NCBI GenBank assembly: GCA_030591195.1
Contig: JAUVBO010000203.1
Location: 1 to 6,120, forward strand
From: Pseudomonadota bacterium
Lineage (GTDB): Bacteria > Myxococcota > Polyangia > GCA-2747355 > JACKDQ01
Direction: 5' to 3'
DNA: 6,120 nucleotides
Shown here: positions 4,716 through 6,120 of the stretch, piece after piece
Layout: every line of letters begins with the position of its first letter
Numbering within the stretch: the first letter of the stretch is position 1
Translations under genes and position numbers: made by a program
The notes under the pieces: generated by a model
Told to the model about the DNA's origin: nothing
Seen by the model: the letters and a program-made list of their open reading frames with translations, nothing else
Databases searched by the model: none

Positions 4716-6120
4716 ATGAGCAGGCCGTCGGCGCGCGTCGTGTTGCTGGCGGTGCTCGGCGTTTTCGGCGCGGTGCTGCTGCTGACTGCCGTCCATCGGG
4801 GTGTGTTCCTGATCGACGAGAACAACTACCTGCTCTCGGCCATCGCACTGCGGCAGGGGCGGCTGACGGCGCCTTACACCGAGGGTCTGCCGGCGAGCGC
4901 CGAGCTCGAGTACTTCGACCCAGGCAGCCGGACCCGGGGCGAGCATCGATCGCCGGTCCCGATGTCGACACCGCCGCTCTATGCCCCGATCGCCGTGCCC
5001 TTTACGCTGCTCGGCTGGCCGGGCCTGGTGCTGCTCAACGTGCTTTCGGTCCTCGGGGCGCTGTGGGCGCTGTTCGGCTACCTGCAGCGTCATGGGTGCA
5101 AGGCCCACACCCCCTGGCTGGCGGTGGCGCTGCTCGGCCTCGGCAGCTACTGCATCGAGTACGCCCAGGGTGTGTGGCCTCAGATGCTGGCGATGGCGCT
5201 CTGCTTCGGAGGGCTGGTCCTCGCCAGCCGCACCGCCGACGAGGTCGACGATCGCGGTGGGCGCTGGTGGCTGGCGCCGCTGCTCGGTGGCTTGTTCGCT
5301 GGCGTGGCGATCGGTGTGCGCTACCAGAACATCCTCTTTGCTGGCTGCGTCGGCCTCGGAGTGCTGATCTGGAGCCGTCGTCGTGTCGCCGACAGTGCCC
5401 TCTTCGGCGCCGGGGTCGCCGTGCCGCTCGCGGCCTGCTCGGCGTTCAACTACGTCCGGCTCGGCTGGCTCAACCCGATCAAGAAGCAGCCCGGCTACCT
5501 CAACCTCGACGGTCGCCTCTCGCGCGGTGTGCCATCGACGTCCGCGCCCGTGGCGGCTGCGGGGTTGGGCGGGGTGGTCGAGCCCCTGTGGGTCTTCTGG
5601 GCCAAGGTGGTCGACTTCTCGCAGCATCCGGTGCACAGCGGCGGCGAGGAGCGGACCTGGATGCCGAAGGACCCGCGCACCGGGGCCTTCATCTACCTCG
5701 GTGCGCTGAAGAAGGCCTGGCTCCAGTCGGCGCCCTGGCTGCTGCTCGGGCTCGTCGGCCTGGTCGCCGCCTGGGATCGTCGCCGACCCGCCACTGCTGG
5801 TGATGGTGAGGCGGAAAGGCGCCCGGTCATGACGAGCGCGGCCGCGCGCGAGCTGCGCCGGCTGTCGCTGGTGGTCGGCCCGGTGCTCGGTGTCTTCTCC
5901 CTCGCCGGCTTTTCCCGCGACGACGGGATGTGCTTCAACCAGCGCTACTTCATCGAGCTGTTGCCGCTGATGGCCGCGGCCACCGCGTGGATGCTCGAGC
6001 GGGTCGAGCTGCGCGGGCGCTTGGTCGGCCTCGGCCTGGCGAGCGGCGGGGTGGTCGCCTTCGCCGTCCTCTCGCTCGACTTCAGCGACGCGTTTCGACA
6101 GCTGACGCTGCTCAAGTTGC
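4716..6120 (+). CDS. Polytopic GT-C-like membrane protein, probable glycosyltransferase (partial, 3' end outside window)
   Basis: An open frame gives 468 residues and continues past the right edge. It starts with a membrane helix at about 8-26 followed by LIDENNYLLS (32-41), an acidic first-loop motif like that of GT-C enzymes (Dol-P-mannosyltransferase/ArnT-like fold). Next come STPPLYAPIA at 84-93, a series of leucine/valine/glycine-rich helices, GVRYQN at 200-205 (a conserved-looking basic patch after a helix), a long polar loop around 260-330, a basic cytosolic stretch near 355-390, and NQRYFIELLP at 408-417 before further helices. I count roughly nine or ten membrane segments. The likely role is transfer of a sugar from a polyprenyl-phosphate donor at the membrane, but donor and acceptor cannot be told. 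It has no detectable close similarity to the leftward TMTC-like gene beyond shared architecture. It lies 199 bp after the GGT-family gene on the same strand; own promoter or readthrough are both possible. A plain hypothetical membrane protein is the alternative. Confidence 0.75.
   Translation, partial: MSRPSARVVLLAVLGVFGAVLLLTAVHRGVFLIDENNYLLSAIALRQGRLTAPYTEGLPASAELEYFDPGSRTRGEHRSPVPMSTPPLYAPIAVPFTLLGWPGLVLLNVLSVLGALWALFGYLQRHGCKAHTPWLAVALLGLGSYCIEYAQGVWPQMLAMALCFGGLVLASRTADEVDDRGGRWWLAPLLGGLFAGVAIGVRYQNILFAGCVGLGVLIWSRRRVADSALFGAGVAVPLAACSAFNYVRLGWLNPIKKQPGYLNLDGRLSRGVPSTSAPVAAAGLGGVVEPLWVFWAKVVDFSQHPVHSGGEERTWMPKDPRTGAFIYLGALKKAWLQSAPWLLLGLVGLVAAWDRRRPATAGDGEAERRPVMTSAAARELRRLSLVVGPVLGVFSLAGFSRDDGMCFNQRYFIELLPLMAAATAWMLERVELRGRLVGLGLASGGVVAFAVLSLDFSDAFRQLTLLKL

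Noticed and set aside
4532..5803. 423-codon plus-strand frame starting in the 51-bp repeats
   Set aside because: It begins with repeat-encoded peptides and then overlaps the membrane-protein frame; its composition is Arg/Ala-rich without helices or motifs, whereas the overlapping frame at 4716 gives a coherent membrane protein.

Overview
The window is strongly GC-rich chromosomal DNA with a third-position G/C codon habit, GTG starts and tight gene packing. It fits a high-GC bacterium such as a myxobacterium-like or other deltaproteobacterial lineage. Acidobacteria or planctomycetes cannot be excluded, and there is no rRNA or marker gene to settle it. Almost every base is coding; the only gaps are 1404-1529 and 4517-4715. 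No tRNA, rRNA, CRISPR, transposase, phage gene or clear terminator was seen.

Layout. (1) 1-1403, minus strand: the N-terminal 467 residues of a polytopic GT-C-type membrane protein of the TMTC/DUF1736 kind, running off the left edge just as a C-terminal TPR region begins. (2) 1404-1529: a divergent intergenic region with one good plus-strand sigma70-type promoter and a weaker minus-strand -10 element. (3) 1530-2906, plus: a complete M20-family metallodipeptidase. (4) 2903-4516, plus: a complete gamma-glutamyltransferase-family Ntn-hydrolase whose GTG start overlaps the dipeptidase stop by four bases. (5) 4517-4715: a 199-bp intergenic region filled mostly by three tandem copies of a 51-bp repeat with GGTCA/TGACC dyads. 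(6) 4716-6120, plus: the N-terminal 468 residues of a second polytopic GT-C-like membrane protein, open at the right edge.

How the genes may work together. Genes 3 and 4 form a two-gene operon of intracellular peptide hydrolases with no visible signal peptides. A GGT-family enzyme followed by a dipeptidase would be the logical pair to dismantle glutathione or other gamma-glutamyl peptides, and M20 dipeptidases of the yeast Dug1/human CNDP2 type are known Cys-Gly dipeptidases. However, the GGT-like protein keeps the autocatalytic threonine and the paired glycines but has lost most residues that hold the gamma-glutamyl group in E. coli GGT, so its true substrate is open. The two GT-C membrane proteins on either side have no evident functional link to the hydrolases.

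The two most notable points are this divergent GGT-family active site in an overlapping pair with a dipeptidase, and the 51-bp dyad-rich tandem array in front of the second membrane protein. I found no convincing new defence or mobile system.
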